A DNA stretch of 64,000 nt from JAJFFW01 sp038534195 (lineage in GTDB: Bacteria; Pseudomonadota; Alphaproteobacteria; Caulobacterales; Parvularculaceae). The stretch is from NCBI GenBank assembly GCA_038534195.1, contig JBCAXE010000017.1, forward strand, positions 1 to 64,000, given 5' to 3'. Below, piece by piece: positions 25,213 through 34,777 of the stretch. The first letter of the stretch is position 1; every line of letters starts with the position of its first letter. The notes under the pieces are model-generated. The model saw nothing but the letters and a program-made list of their open reading frames with translations. It was not told where the DNA came from and searched no databases. Made by a program: the position numbers and the translations under genes.

Positions 25213-28026
25213 TTAGAAGCTGTAGGACGCCCCGATCAGGAACGTGCGTCCAAACCGCTGATCGTCGATGATTTGAATTTCATCCGCGTCGTTGAACGTC
25301 CGGAAATTCTCGTCGGTGAGGTTCAGCCCCTGAACGGTGACACGAACCCCCTCAAGCGGTCCCTGTTGGAAGGCATACCCGACCTGGGCGTCAATAATCG
25401 ACTCAGAACCGGACTGGCGAATGACGCGGGTCGCGGAGATGCCCGACACTTCCGCCAAGAAACTCGACCGGAACCGGTGGCTGACGCGCGCTTCAAACCC
25501 GCCTGTCTCGTAGAAGAGCGTCGAGTTGACGACCCATTCCGAGAGACCGGGGATAGGGAATGCTACAGTTGTATCATCGCCGAAAGCACCGCTGTTCGAG
25601 ATCAATTCGACTTCGCTATCGACCCATGACGGGCTTGTTATCAAACCGAATCCGCTAAGTGAATCTGAAATGAGATCACCCCCGAGGGACAGTGTAAGTT
25701 CGACACCCGCAATGCGGCCGTCACCATCATTTGTCGGCCCGCTGAATGGTCCGAAGGTGGTGCCCAATTGAGCCCGTTCCGCGGGTGTCAGTTCTGCATC
25801 TGCAAAGTCAGCAAAGTCGACCAAGAAGCCGTCGCTCGGGTTCACAAAGTCTTCGATGTCTTTGTAGTAACCTGCAAGCGCAATGTAGCTCGACCCGCCG
25901 AAATAGTGCTCAAGCGAAATATCGAATTGGTTGGCGAGGTACGGACGCAGTCGCGGATTTCCGCCGCTCGCACTGAAAACAAATGCGTTATTGGCGGGGT
26001 CAGCAGCAATCTCGTCCAACGTCGCATCAAGTCGCGCCGTTCGGTTAACGCTCAACGAGACACTAGCGTTCAACTGATCAAGTCTTGCACGCGCAATAGA
26101 ACGTGAGGCGCCGAGACGTAAGAATGTGTCGTCGCCAAGTTCGAAGATTAAGTTCGCGCTCGGCAAGAATTGCGTGTAGCTGATGCCGTCCGTGACAGGG
26201 ATGAATCCGGAGTCAAGGACGCCCGAAGTCGCCCCGCCTGGACTGACGCGCGAGCCCTCGGAGACTTGATCCGTATGCACTACCTGCAGACCAATGTTCC
26301 CCGTAAGAGGAACAGAGCCAACATCACCGTTTAGATTGAAGCGCACCCAACCGGTGAGCACGTCTTCGCTAACAATCCAGTCTTGCGGTGTGCTAAATGA
26401 CGATAGCGCAACCGATACAGGCACATAGAAATTATCTACGAGCGCGCGAGTGTCGTAAGCAACCTGCGGTCCAAACCCGAGGAAATCGGCGCCCGTGAAG
26501 TTTTCCAGGAGATCAGCAGGAAGCGGCGCCGTCGTAACCGCGCCGTCCGAAATCAAGACAGGACCACCCGGAAGCGTCAAGAATTGCTGGAGAATCTGAC
26601 GCTCTTTCTCGCGCATCGCCCAGTCGAAGCCAACTTCCACATTGTCAACAAGGCCAAATTCCAAATCGCGATCAACAGCTGCCTTCAAGTGCCACAATTG
26701 ATCATCGGTGTCTGGCGCATTGATGAAGCCCGCCTGCACCACGTCACTGCCGCCGCCCCAACCGAGCGGATCAGTCAGCACGAGGAGGGATGGATCAGAG
26801 TAATCTAATTGCGAGGTGAATGATGGCCGCTCTCCGGGCTGCTGGGTGAAAGTGATAATGTCGGCGACGCCGCCGTCCGAGCCAAAACCTGTGCCGGAGT
26901 ACGATTCAATCAAACGATCGCGGCGGGTAGCGCGTGAGAAGCTGATATCGAGCTCTACGCCCCAAGTGTCGCTATCAAATTTTCCGTTCCAGCCTGCGGA
27001 GAACAATTCAGCGCGCCGCTCATTAAAGTCGTTGCGAACAACGCCGCGGACATTCTCGAATGAACCCGCAGTCGCGAATCCGTCTTGAGTCGACGTTACT
27101 GGCCCATTAACCACGCCGAATCCGCCGCCAAATCCGAGCGGGAATTCAATACCGCGTACTGGCTGGTCCTCAGAAAAGTCCGTGTAGAAGATATCAATCG
27201 CCGACGAAAACTGATCGTCCGGCTCATACTCAAGCGTGAAGAACCCGCCGACACGATCCAATTCGTTCGAAGCGCCAAAACGGCCGTTCGCACCGCCGAT
27301 AAGCAGCGGATCGGCGTCCGTTCCCGCACCAGCATAGCCCCAAGCGTTAAACTGTTGGAGCTGTTGCGGGGATTGTTGGTATGCGAGGCCCACCGCAACG
27401 CCCAGCGTATCATCGGCGAATTGATCAATGATCGTCCCCGTAACGCGGAACCCCTGATTGCTAGCGTCAGGGTTTAGCGCTTCTTGGCCATTGAATTCAT
27501 AGCGACCGCTAAAGGAAACGACACGGTCGGACTTATCGAGCGGACGGACAGTGCGCAAATCGACGGTGCCAGCGAAGGCCTGGCCGATCAATCCGGCATA
27601 TGGCGTCTTGTAGACGACCGCTGATCCCAGAAGTTCCGCTGGGTACTGATCGAACTCTACGCCGCGGTTGTCGTTGGTCGTGACTTGCTCACGTCCGTTC
27701 AACAACGCCGTTGAGAAATCAGGACCAAGACCGCGGATCGAAAGAACGCTTGAACGACCATTGAGACGCTGCGTCGCAATACCCGGCAAACGGCCGAGCG
27801 ATTCAGCGATCGAGACATCAGGCAGTTTACCGATGTCTTCGGCCGAGACCGCTTCAACGATCGACTTCTCGTTCTTCTTTGTCGCAACTGAGTTTTCCAG
27901 AGAGCTGCGGAAGCCCTGAACGATAATTTCGTCAGTCGGCTCTTCATCCTGAGCGAAGGCGGTGGGCGCGAAGGCGATGCTTGATGCGCAGCCGAGTAAC
28001 ACGCTGCGAAGCGTCAGTCTGGTCAT
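25213..28026 (-). CDS. TonB-dependent receptor (MalA-like, maltodextrin uptake)
   Basis: The start is the ATG at 28026, behind GGGAGGGG; 28053 would add nine residues. The 937-residue protein has a signal peptide ending at PTAFAQ. A plug domain follows, with a TonB-box-like DEIIVQGFRSSLENSVATKK, GKLPDVSIAESLGRLPGIATQR and LSIRGLGPDF. A large beta-barrel ends in the aromatic FLIGASYSF. This is the TonB-Xanth-Caul type used for carbohydrate uptake. In this locus it most likely imports maltodextrins across the outer membrane, like Caulobacter MalA. The gene has its own operator-like upstream region and terminator. Confidence 0.92.
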   Translation of the reverse strand: MTRLTLRSVLLGCASSIAFAPTAFAQDEEPTDEIIVQGFRSSLENSVATKKNEKSIVEAVSAEDIGKLPDVSIAESLGRLPGIATQRLNGRSSVLSIRGLGPDFSTALLNGREQVTTNDNRGVEFDQYPAELLGSAVVYKTPYAGLIGQAFAGTVDLRTVRPLDKSDRVVSFSGRYEFNGQEALNPDASNQGFRVTGTIIDQFADDTLGVAVGLAYQQSPQQLQQFNAWGYAGAGTDADPLLIGGANGRFGASNELDRVGGFFTLEYEPDDQFSSAIDIFYTDFSEDQPVRGIEFPLGFGGGFGVVNGPVTSTQDGFATAGSFENVRGVVRNDFNERRAELFSAGWNGKFDSDTWGVELDISFSRATRRDRLIESYSGTGFGSDGGVADIITFTQQPGERPSFTSQLDYSDPSLLVLTDPLGWGGGSDVVQAGFINAPDTDDQLWHLKAAVDRDLEFGLVDNVEVGFDWAMREKERQILQQFLTLPGGPVLISDGAVTTAPLPADLLENFTGADFLGFGPQVAYDTRALVDNFYVPVSVALSSFSTPQDWIVSEDVLTGWVRFNLNGDVGSVPLTGNIGLQVVHTDQVSEGSRVSPGGATSGVLDSGFIPVTDGISYTQFLPSANLIFELGDDTFLRLGASRSIARARLDQLNASVSLSVNRTARLDATLDEIAADPANNAFVFSASGGNPRLRPYLANQFDISLEHYFGGSSYIALAGYYKDIEDFVNPSDGFLVDFADFADAELTPAERAQLGTTFGPFSGPTNDGDGRIAGVELTLSLGGDLISDSLSGFGLITSPSWVDSEVELISNSGAFGDDTTVAFPIPGLSEWVVNSTLFYETGGFEARVSHRFRSSFLAEVSGISATRVIRQSGSESIIDAQVGYAFQQGPLEGVRVTVQGLNLTDENFRTFNDADEIQIIDDQRFGRTFLIGASYSF

Positions 28027-28070
28027 TGTACCCCTCCCTAATGGGTCAAACATGTTTTTGTGATGCGGTT

Positions 28071-28097
28071 ATGCAAGATTTGACAATTTTGTGCAAT
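28071..28097. promoter_or_regulatory. Operator/promoter-like site before the TonB receptor
   Basis: Two direct TGCAA elements, 21 bases apart, occur about 45-70 bases before the receptor start and overlap a minus-strand TTGCAC-17-CATAAC promoter candidate. The elements match the TTGCA-rich sites elsewhere in the locus. This is position-based inference. Confidence 0.35.
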
Positions 28098-28244
28098 GAC
28101 CAAAACGCCTCACCTTGTTTTTCAGGGGTTTTGTCGATTGGCGCACGCAATCAAAAACTCCAGTGAAACTTTAATACATTGTTTTATTTAAATTTATTCT
28201 CCCCCTACCACCGCAACGCAGGTTGCAATCGCGCAACAGTCAAA

Positions 28245-28270
28245 AATGTAATTTCTTGCAATTTTTTACG
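28245..28270. promoter_or_regulatory. Operator-like site before the secreted amylase
   Basis: AATGTAATTTCTTGCAA (28245-28261) differs by one base from AATGTAATTTTTTGCAA at 34477-34493, before the MFS transporter. Its right part, TTGCAATTTTTTACG, is identical to 19781-19795. It lies 70-95 bases before the amylase start and joins three transcription units by shared sequence. Confidence 0.5.
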
Positions 28271-28339
28271 CCCTCTGGCAGAAAGCCGCAACAAAGAGGA
28301 ACATCCGCCAAACAAGAATATTGACGAGGGACCGGAAGA

Positions 28340-30220
28340 ATGTCTTGGAGCCGAAGCCAAATAGCGGGGGGTCTCATCGCTCTCGCCGCATGCGTTTCAG
28401 GGGCGCAGGCCGCCGCTGAAAAACCCGATACGGATTATCTGCAGCGCCCGCCGGAAGATGAAGTCATCTACTTCGTCCTGCCGGACCGTTTTGAAAATGG
28501 GGACACGGGGAATGACCGCGGCGGCTTCGAAGGCGACCGCCTCACCCACGGGTTCGATCCCACCCATAAAGGCTTTTTCAACGGCGGCGATTTGAAGGGG
28601 CTTACAAAGCGGCTCGATTATATCGAAAAGCTCGGCGCCACAGCGATCTGGCTCGGACCCATTTACAAAAATAAACCTGTTCAGGGCGGGCCCGGCGAAG
28701 AGTCCGCCGGCTATCACGGCTACTGGATCACGGATTTCACCCGCGTCGATCCGCATTTCGGCACAAACGAGGACTTAAAGACCTTCGTCGACGCCGCTCA
28801 TGCGCGCGGGATAAAGATCTATCTCGACATCATCACCAATCATACCGCAGACGTCATCGCCTATCGCGAATGTCACGATACGGCGCAATCGAACAGCGGC
28901 GATAAAAGCGAGGGCTGCGCATACCGGTCGAAATCCGATTATCCGTACGCCACCCGCGGCGATGCGGACGGCGAGAAAATCAATGCCGGCTTTATGGGCG
29001 ACCAGCCTTCTTTTCAGACACCTGAAAATTTCTCAAAACTGACGCGCGCCGACTATGCTTATACGCCTTTCGTCTCTGAGGCCGAAAAAGACATTAAAGT
29101 CCCGGCCTGGCTCAACGATCCGATCTACTACCACAATCGCGGCGATAGCTTCTGGATCGGCGAGAGCTCGCGCTATGGCGACTTCGCCGGGCTTGACGAT
29201 CTGCTGACGGAACATCCACGCGTCCTTGACGGCATGATCGAGATTTTTGGAAACTGGATCGAAGAATACAAAATCGACGGGTTCCGGATCGATACGGCCA
29301 AACATGTCTCCTCCGAATTCTGGGGACCGTTCACAAAGGCGATGCTGGAGAGAGCAGAAGCCGCGGGCATTCCGAACTTCTATATTTTCGGCGAAGCCTA
29401 CGAGCCGGACGCCGGCAGGCTGGCGCGGTTCACCCGTGTCGACGGTTTCCCCACGGTGCTTGATTTCGCGTTTCAATCGGCGGTCACGCGGGTCGTCGCC
29501 AAAGGCGAGCCGGCGCAAACATTCGCCGATCTCTTTTACGCCGACGCACTTCATGAGGGCGGCGAAGCGACCGCGCGTAAACTGCCCGTCTTTATCGGCA
29601 ATCACGACATGGGCCGGTTCGCCATGTTTGTGCGCCAGGAAAATCCGGACCTCACAAACGCGCAAATTTTCGAGCGGGTCCGCCTCGCCCACGCCATGAT
29701 GTTTTTCCTGCGCGGCGCGCCGGTGATCTATTATGGCGACGAACAGGGCTTTAACGGCGACGGCAACGATCAGGCCTCGCGCGAGACGATGTTTCCGAGC
29801 CGGGTCGAAAGCTACAATGACAATGATCTGATCGGCTCGTCGGCGACGACGGCCGATGAAAATTTCGACACCAAGCATCCGCTCTTTAAAGCAATTGCGA
29901 AAATGGCGTCGCTCTACCACGACCATCCCCCTTTGCGCCGCGGCGCGCAGACAATCCGAAAGGCCGACCATGATAGCGGCTTTCTCGCCGTATCGCGTAG
30001 CGGCGAAAAAGGCGGCGAATATTTGATCGCTTTTAACGCTTCCGACACGGACCGATCCGAAAATATCGATGTTGATCCGCGCTCGACCTCATGGAAAAAA
30101 GTCGCCGGGTCGTGCGCGCGCCGGGCCGCCGCCACGGGCAATGTTCGCGTCACCGTTCCCGCCTGGGGATATGTGATCTGCAAATCGAATGAATGGGACG
30201 TAGCGAATGACCGCTTTTGA
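28340..30220 (+). CDS. Secreted alpha-amylase (GH13)
   Basis: The 626-residue protein has a signal peptide (cleavage after about residue 26, AQAAAE) and a full GH13 barrel. Visible parts are VIYFVLPDRFENGD, GYHGYWITDF, DIITNHTADV (about 163-172), the nucleophile in GFRIDTAKH (Asp318), the acid/base in IFGEAYEP (Glu352) and GNHDMGRF (Asp423). A cysteine pair in the region 178-193 could form a disulphide. A C-terminal beta domain with an extra cysteine pair follows. It probably degrades starch or maltodextrin outside the cytoplasm. It is translationally linked to the next gene, which starts 14 bases before this stop. Confidence 0.93.
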   Translation: MSWSRSQIAGGLIALAACVSGAQAAAEKPDTDYLQRPPEDEVIYFVLPDRFENGDTGNDRGGFEGDRLTHGFDPTHKGFFNGGDLKGLTKRLDYIEKLGATAIWLGPIYKNKPVQGGPGEESAGYHGYWITDFTRVDPHFGTNEDLKTFVDAAHARGIKIYLDIITNHTADVIAYRECHDTAQSNSGDKSEGCAYRSKSDYPYATRGDADGEKINAGFMGDQPSFQTPENFSKLTRADYAYTPFVSEAEKDIKVPAWLNDPIYYHNRGDSFWIGESSRYGDFAGLDDLLTEHPRVLDGMIEIFGNWIEEYKIDGFRIDTAKHVSSEFWGPFTKAMLERAEAAGIPNFYIFGEAYEPDAGRLARFTRVDGFPTVLDFAFQSAVTRVVAKGEPAQTFADLFYADALHEGGEATARKLPVFIGNHDMGRFAMFVRQENPDLTNAQIFERVRLAHAMMFFLRGAPVIYYGDEQGFNGDGNDQASRETMFPSRVESYNDNDLIGSSATTADENFDTKHPLFKAIAKMASLYHDHPPLRRGAQTIRKADHDSGFLAVSRSGEKGGEYLIAFNASDTDRSENIDVDPRSTSWKKVAGSCARRAAATGNVRVTVPAWGYVICKSNEWDVANDRF

Positions 30221-31862
30221 CCACGCCGATGACCGCCTCGCCCCGCGCGCAGCAGACGCATCCCCCTGGTGGCGCGGCGCTGTCATCTATCAGATTTACC
30301 CGCGCAGCTTTCTCGATTCCAACGGCGACGGTATCGGCGATCTTCCCGGCGCTATCGAGGGTCTCGACCATGTGGCGAGCCTTGGCGTGGACGCGGTCTG
30401 GCTCTCGCCGTTCTTCACCTCGCCCATGCGCGACTTCGGCTATGATGTGGCGGACTATTGCGATGTGGATCCGATTTTCGGAACCCTCGCCGACTTCGAC
30501 GCATTGATTGAGAAGGCGCATGCGCTGGGCCTTAAAGTCATTATCGACCAGGTCTATTCGCATACGTCCGATCAACATCCCTGGTTTGAAGAGAGCCGCA
30601 AGGACCGTACAAATCCAAAAGCGGACTGGTATGTGTGGTCTGACCCTAAGCCGGACGGGTCGCCGCCGAATAACTGGCAGTCGGTCTTCGGCGGCGGGTC
30701 GTGGGAATGGGACAGCCGCCGCCAGCAATATTATCTCCACAATTTCCTGAGCAGCCAGCCTGACCTGAACGTCCACAATAGCGAGGTACAGGACGCCCTT
30801 CTGAGTGTCGCCAAATTCTGGCTTGATCGCGGCGTCGACGGCTTCCGGCTCGATGCGATTAATTTCGCCATGCATGACCCGCAAATGCGGGATAATCCGC
30901 CGGCGCCCGACGACGGCAAAACCCGCACGCGCCCCTTCGATTTCCAGACGCACAAATACAACCAGTCGCATCCGGATATCGCCTCGTTTCTGGAAAGAAT
31001 TCGCGCCCTTACCGATCAATATCACGACATCTTCACAGTCGCTGAAGTCGGTGGACCAAACCCGCTCGCGGAAATGAAAGCGTTCACCGCCGATCAAAAA
31101 CATCTGAATTCCGCTTACAATTTCGCCTTTCTCTATGCTGAGCAATTATCGAACGATCTGATCAGGCAGTCGATCACCGAGTGGCCTGGCGCGGAGGGCG
31201 AAGGGTGGCCGTCCTGGGCGTTTTCAAACCATGACGCGCCGCGCGCGATCAGCCGTTGGGCCGCGCCCGGCGACACGGAGCAGGCGTCGAAATTCTACGC
31301 CATGTTGTTGCTGGCGTTCCGCGGCAACGCCTTCCTTTACCAGGGCGAGGAATTGGGCCTTCCGCAGGCGCATGTGCCGTTCGAATTGTTGCAGGACCCC
31401 GAAGCGATCACGAACTGGCCTCTGACGCTTGGCCGCGACGGCGCGCGCACGCCCATGCCGTGGCGGGCGGCAAGTGAGACGGCGGGGTTCACCTCCGGCG
31501 CTCCATGGTTACCGATCGACGCTGATCATGTGACCCGCTCGGTGGAGACGCAAAACGCGGACCCGGAATCCATCTTACGTTTCATGCGCACACTGATTGG
31601 TGTCAGACATGGCAGCTCAGCGTTGCGTTGGGGCGACATCGCCTTTGTGGAAGAAGCGGACGGCCTGCTCGCCTTTTATCGCAAGTCCGACGATGAAGAA
31701 GCCCTCTGCGTCTTCAATACCACAAGCGATAAAAGAAAATGGCGGCCATTGAGCGAAAAGCGATTTGAAAAAGCGCTTTGTGTCGGCCCCGATTGCAAAG
31801 GCGACGGCGCGCCTGAAACGCTGGGACCGCTTTCCGGATATATCGCGCTCCGGAAACTTTAA
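30207..31862 (+). CDS. Cytoplasmic GH13 alpha-glucosidase
   Basis: The 551-residue protein lacks a signal peptide, so it should act on imported maltooligosaccharides in the cytoplasm. Motifs are IYQIYPRSF (28-35), DQVYSHTS, the subfamily sequence QPDLN (184-188) of alpha-glucosidases and oligo-1,6-glucosidases, the nucleophile in GFRLDAINF (Asp216), the acid/base in TVAEVGG (Glu280) and SNHDAPR (Asp343). An Ala follows the nucleophile; by analogy with related enzymes this favours alpha-1,4 over alpha-1,6 bonds. It overlaps the amylase by 14 bases and the convergent regulator gene by four. Confidence 0.93.
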   Translation: MTAFDHADDRLAPRAADASPWWRGAVIYQIYPRSFLDSNGDGIGDLPGAIEGLDHVASLGVDAVWLSPFFTSPMRDFGYDVADYCDVDPIFGTLADFDALIEKAHALGLKVIIDQVYSHTSDQHPWFEESRKDRTNPKADWYVWSDPKPDGSPPNNWQSVFGGGSWEWDSRRQQYYLHNFLSSQPDLNVHNSEVQDALLSVAKFWLDRGVDGFRLDAINFAMHDPQMRDNPPAPDDGKTRTRPFDFQTHKYNQSHPDIASFLERIRALTDQYHDIFTVAEVGGPNPLAEMKAFTADQKHLNSAYNFAFLYAEQLSNDLIRQSITEWPGAEGEGWPSWAFSNHDAPRAISRWAAPGDTEQASKFYAMLLLAFRGNAFLYQGEELGLPQAHVPFELLQDPEAITNWPLTLGRDGARTPMPWRAASETAGFTSGAPWLPIDADHVTRSVETQNADPESILRFMRTLIGVRHGSSALRWGDIAFVEEADGLLAFYRKSDDEEALCVFNTTSDKRKWRPLSEKRFEKALCVGPDCKGDGAPETLGPLSGYIALRKL

Positions 31863-32884
31863 GCGCCGCAGGACTCGCGCACGATCAAGTCGGTGGGCAA
31901 TCGTTCCGACCTGATATCGGCGGCGTCCTGCGCGTTCATCAGCTTCGACACCAACAGCCGCCCCGCTCGCGCCATATCCTGCGATATGGTGGTTAGCGAG
32001 GGTTGGCTATAGCGCGACATCAAAATGTCGTCGTAACCAACCACCGCCACATCGTCCGGGACCCGCAAGCCGCGGCGCGTCAGCCCCCTGACGGCGCCGA
32101 GCGCAATGAGATCGCTTGACCCAAAAATAGCGTCGACCGTCGTCCCGCTAGCCACAAGCCGCTCAACCGCCTCCTCAGCGGAATCGATTTCGAAATGCAC
32201 CGGCGCCACGAGGGCCGGATCGACGTCAATGCCGGCGCTCGTCAACGCTTCCACATAGCCGTCATAGCGTTGCATAATTTCCGGCGCTTCGGTGTCGCCG
32301 AGAAAGGCGATCCGCTTTCGCCCAAGCCGCAAAAGATGCGCAGTCGCCCGGTGACCGCCGCGAAAATTGTCACTGCCCACGGAGCAATAGCGCTGGCCGG
32401 AAAACTCTGCGCCCCAAACGACAAAGCGCGATTGTGTTTCCGCAAGCCTGTTGAACCGCTCATGGAGGAAACTCTGTCCCAGGAAGATCACGCCTTCAGC
32501 CCGGCTTGACGCAATGATTTCCGACAGATCGTCAAAATTGCGGGGCGCCACGTGCGAAATGGCGAGATCGCATTCCACTTCCCGGGCCGCTTCGCCGACG
32601 CCCGCGATCAGCTCCATATAAAACGGATCGGCGAGACTGCCCGATCGCCCGAGCGGGGTTGGGATCGCGATGGCGATGGTGGCGACTGCGCCGGAGAGCA
32701 TGGCGGGCATTTGCGGCCGGAACGGATAGTGGTGCTCCTTGGCGAGTTTCCAGATGCGCCGCTTGGTGGCGTCGCGGACAAGCGGGCTGTCGTTCAGCGC
32801 CCGCGAGACGGTAGCCGTTGAGACCTGCGCCATTTCGGCCAGGTCTTCGAGCCGAATGCCGCGTTTGCCGCCGCCGTCCGCCAT
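31859..32884 (-). CDS. LacI-family transcriptional regulator of the glucan locus
   Basis: The 341-residue protein has an N-terminal helix-turn-helix and hinge (about 10-60, IRLEDLAEMAQVSTATVSRA) and a periplasmic-binding-protein-like sugar-sensing domain (about 65-335) with NFRGGHRATAHLL, DAIFGSSDLIALGAVRGL and VVGYDDILMSRYSQPSLTTI. It likely represses the surrounding genes and releases DNA on binding maltose or a related sugar. Conserved TTGCAA motifs in the locus are its probable operators. Its ATG overlaps the MFS stop by one base behind GGAGG, so it is co-transcribed with the transporter. Confidence 0.93.
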   Translation of the reverse strand: MADGGGKRGIRLEDLAEMAQVSTATVSRALNDSPLVRDATKRRIWKLAKEHHYPFRPQMPAMLSGAVATIAIAIPTPLGRSGSLADPFYMELIAGVGEAAREVECDLAISHVAPRNFDDLSEIIASSRAEGVIFLGQSFLHERFNRLAETQSRFVVWGAEFSGQRYCSVGSDNFRGGHRATAHLLRLGRKRIAFLGDTEAPEIMQRYDGYVEALTSAGIDVDPALVAPVHFEIDSAEEAVERLVASGTTVDAIFGSSDLIALGAVRGLTRRGLRVPDDVAVVGYDDILMSRYSQPSLTTISQDMARAGRLLVSKLMNAQDAADIRSERLPTDLIVRESCGA

Positions 32885-34455
32885 TAGTGGCCTCCCGCCA
32901 TCACAGGCTGGCCGCCCTCTTCGCCAAGCGACGCGCCGGCCGGGTCATGAACGAGCATGGTCGCGGCCGCTGCAAGCGCAAGGCTGACCCCGCCCGCCGC
33001 CAGCGCATAAATCGCCTCGCCGCCAAACGCATACTGAACAAGCACGCCGAGGATACTCGCGGCGAGCAACTGCGGGATGACGATGAAGAAATTAAAGATG
33101 CCCATGTAAACGCCCATCTTGGATGACGGAAGCGCCCCGGAAAGGATGGCGTATGGCACCGAAAGCACCGACGCCCAGGCGATCCCGACGCCGATCATCG
33201 AAATCCAGAGCAATTGCGGCGCGCCGATCACCAAAAATGACGCCAACCCGGCGCCGCCGCAGAGAAGGCAGATCGCGTGGGTCGCCTTGCGGCTGAACGC
33301 CGACGCGAGGACCGGAATAACGAACGCCGCCAGCGCCGCGAAGGCGAATTGAAGGCCGCTCAAGACGCCCACCCAGTTGGCCGCGTTGTTATAAGCCTCG
33401 GAAGTGGTGTCCGTCGCGCCATAATGGAAATTCGAAACACCGGGTACGGTATAAATCCAGAAGGCGAAGAAAGCGAACCACGAAAAGAACTGGACCACAG
33501 CCAACTGGCGCATGGTTTTCGGCATGGTGAAAAGATCGTTCATCACCTCCGAATAGGGGTTTTGCCTGCGGCCGCGTTGTTTCAGGAGCCCCGCGGTCAG
33601 CAAGAGCAGCCCCAGCGCCACGAGCCCGATGGAGACGAAATAAAGATCATTGATACTGAGCGCGCCGTCAGCGCCGGTGGAAAGTTGCGCAACGATAATC
33701 GTCCCGATCCCGCCAATGAGAAGCATCGCGCCGCCCCAGCTGAAATATCGCCTCGCCGGCGCTTCGGCTTCCATAGCGCCGGCCCCTGTAGTCCCGGTTG
33801 CTGGTTCAGCGTCGTCAAACGCGGCGAGTTCGTCCGGCGAATACTCCTTCGTTGAGAAAACCGTCCACATGACAGCGGCGAACAGAACCGCCGCGCCGAT
33901 ATAGAATGACAACGTCACCGACGGCGGGATCTCCCCTTCTGGCGCAGTGTTCGCGACCTGAAAGAATTCCGTCAGAATCCACGGCATGAAAGAGGCCAGC
34001 GTGCCGCCGAGACCGATAAAGAAGGTCTGCATAGCGAACCCCTTCGTACGCTGACGATGGGGCAGCATATCGCCCACAAAAGCGCGGAAAGGCTCCATGG
34101 TGACGTTGATGGAGGCGTCGAGGATCCAGAGCATGCCGGCCGCGAACCACAGGGCCGGCGCGTTCGGCATGAAGAAGAGCGCCGCCGTGGTCGCCAGCGC
34201 CCCCCAGAAGAAATAGGGCCGCCGCCGCCCGAGACGCCCCCAGGTGCGGTCCGACATGTAGCCGATCACCGGCTGCACCAGGAGCCCCGTCAGCGGCGCC
34301 GCAATCCAGAGGATAGCGATGTCCTCGACATTGGCGCCGAGCGTCTGGAAGATGCGGCTGACATTGGCATTCTGAAGGGCGAAGGCGATCTGAATGCCGA
34401 AGAAGCCAAAACACATGTTCCAGATTTGCCAGAACGACAGCGATGGTTTGCGCAT
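32884..34455 (-). CDS. SLC45-like sugar/proton symporter (MFS)
   Basis: The 523-residue carrier starts MRKPSLSFWQIWNMCFGFFGIQIAFALQNANVSRIFQTLG. It then has PLTGLLVQPVIGYMSDRTWGRLGRRRPYFFWG, the motif A analogue of the SLC45 sucrose/maltose symporters and their bacterial relatives. About 12 helices are predicted, with a long loop near residues 215-240. It fits inner-membrane import of maltose or maltodextrin in the same operon as the LacI regulator. It starts behind GGGAGGG and has an operator-like motif 22 bases upstream. Confidence 0.88.
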   Translation of the reverse strand: MRKPSLSFWQIWNMCFGFFGIQIAFALQNANVSRIFQTLGANVEDIAILWIAAPLTGLLVQPVIGYMSDRTWGRLGRRRPYFFWGALATTAALFFMPNAPALWFAAGMLWILDASINVTMEPFRAFVGDMLPHRQRTKGFAMQTFFIGLGGTLASFMPWILTEFFQVANTAPEGEIPPSVTLSFYIGAAVLFAAVMWTVFSTKEYSPDELAAFDDAEPATGTTGAGAMEAEAPARRYFSWGGAMLLIGGIGTIIVAQLSTGADGALSINDLYFVSIGLVALGLLLLTAGLLKQRGRRQNPYSEVMNDLFTMPKTMRQLAVVQFFSWFAFFAFWIYTVPGVSNFHYGATDTTSEAYNNAANWVGVLSGLQFAFAALAAFVIPVLASAFSRKATHAICLLCGGAGLASFLVIGAPQLLWISMIGVGIAWASVLSVPYAILSGALPSSKMGVYMGIFNFFIVIPQLLAASILGVLVQYAFGGEAIYALAAGGVSLALAAAATMLVHDPAGASLGEEGGQPVMAGGH

Positions 34456-34476
34456 GAGGGACCCTCCCCGGGCGAT

Positions 34477-34493
34477 AATGTAATTTTTTGCAA
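34477..34493. promoter_or_regulatory. Operator-like site before the MFS-lacI operon
   Basis: AATGTAATTTTTTGCAA lies 22-38 bases before the transporter start. It matches 28245-28261 in all but one base. The position fits autoregulation of the MFS-LacI operon. Confidence 0.5.
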
Positions 34494-34740
34494 ACTATTC
34501 AATATGCTGGGGAGTTTGTCGAGGGCCGAAGGGGTGATTTTCGCAGTCCTTCAAAGAATCTGGCGTGAAGCTGTTCATTTAAGACGTAAATTCAAAACGT
34601 AGAGAATTGGTCATGTCCGCTTTGCGTGTTCGGTGCATGATCGTCGGGTTTTGCAAAAAATGGTAATTTCACCGCCCGCCGGTGAGACTGTCAGCAGTGA
34701 AGCGCTGCGCCGGCGGCGATTTTCCCCGGCGAGCTTTTAC

Positions 34741-34768
34741 TATATCACAAAAATTCTTTTGTAGTATA
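34741..34768. promoter_or_regulatory. Near-palindrome before the nucleotidyltransferase gene
   Basis: Twelve-base arms TATATCACAAAA (34741-34752) and TTTTGTAGTATA (34757-34768) pair at 10 of 12 positions around ATTC. The site ends nine bases before the ATG at 34778, so a bound protein would block the start region. It could also include a -10-like TATA element. Confidence 0.45.
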
Positions 34769-34777
34769 ACTCGCCAA

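Larger units (their letters stand above)
28027..28339. other. Divergent regulatory region of the TonB receptor and secreted amylase
   Basis: No gene is seen in these 313 bases. The region is AT-rich in its middle (28100-28200). It carries operator-like sites on the receptor side (28071-28097) and the amylase side (28245-28270). On the minus strand TTGCAC-17-CATAAC, falling within 28071-28097, could be the receptor promoter, so a repressor bound there would block it directly. Confidence 0.5.
34456..34777. other. Divergent region before the MFS transporter and the nucleotidyltransferase
   Basis: No gene is seen in these 322 bases. The left end carries the operator-like site 34477-34493. A related TTGCAAAAAAT stretch lies at 34651-34661. 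The right end has the near-palindrome 34741-34768. The middle is ordinary sequence without hairpins I could support. Confidence 0.45.

Noticed and set aside
29033..31145. Two long minus-strand open frames opposite the amylase and alpha-glucosidase genes
   Set aside because: The GH13 motifs are in the plus-strand frames. The antisense frames show no recognisable sequence.
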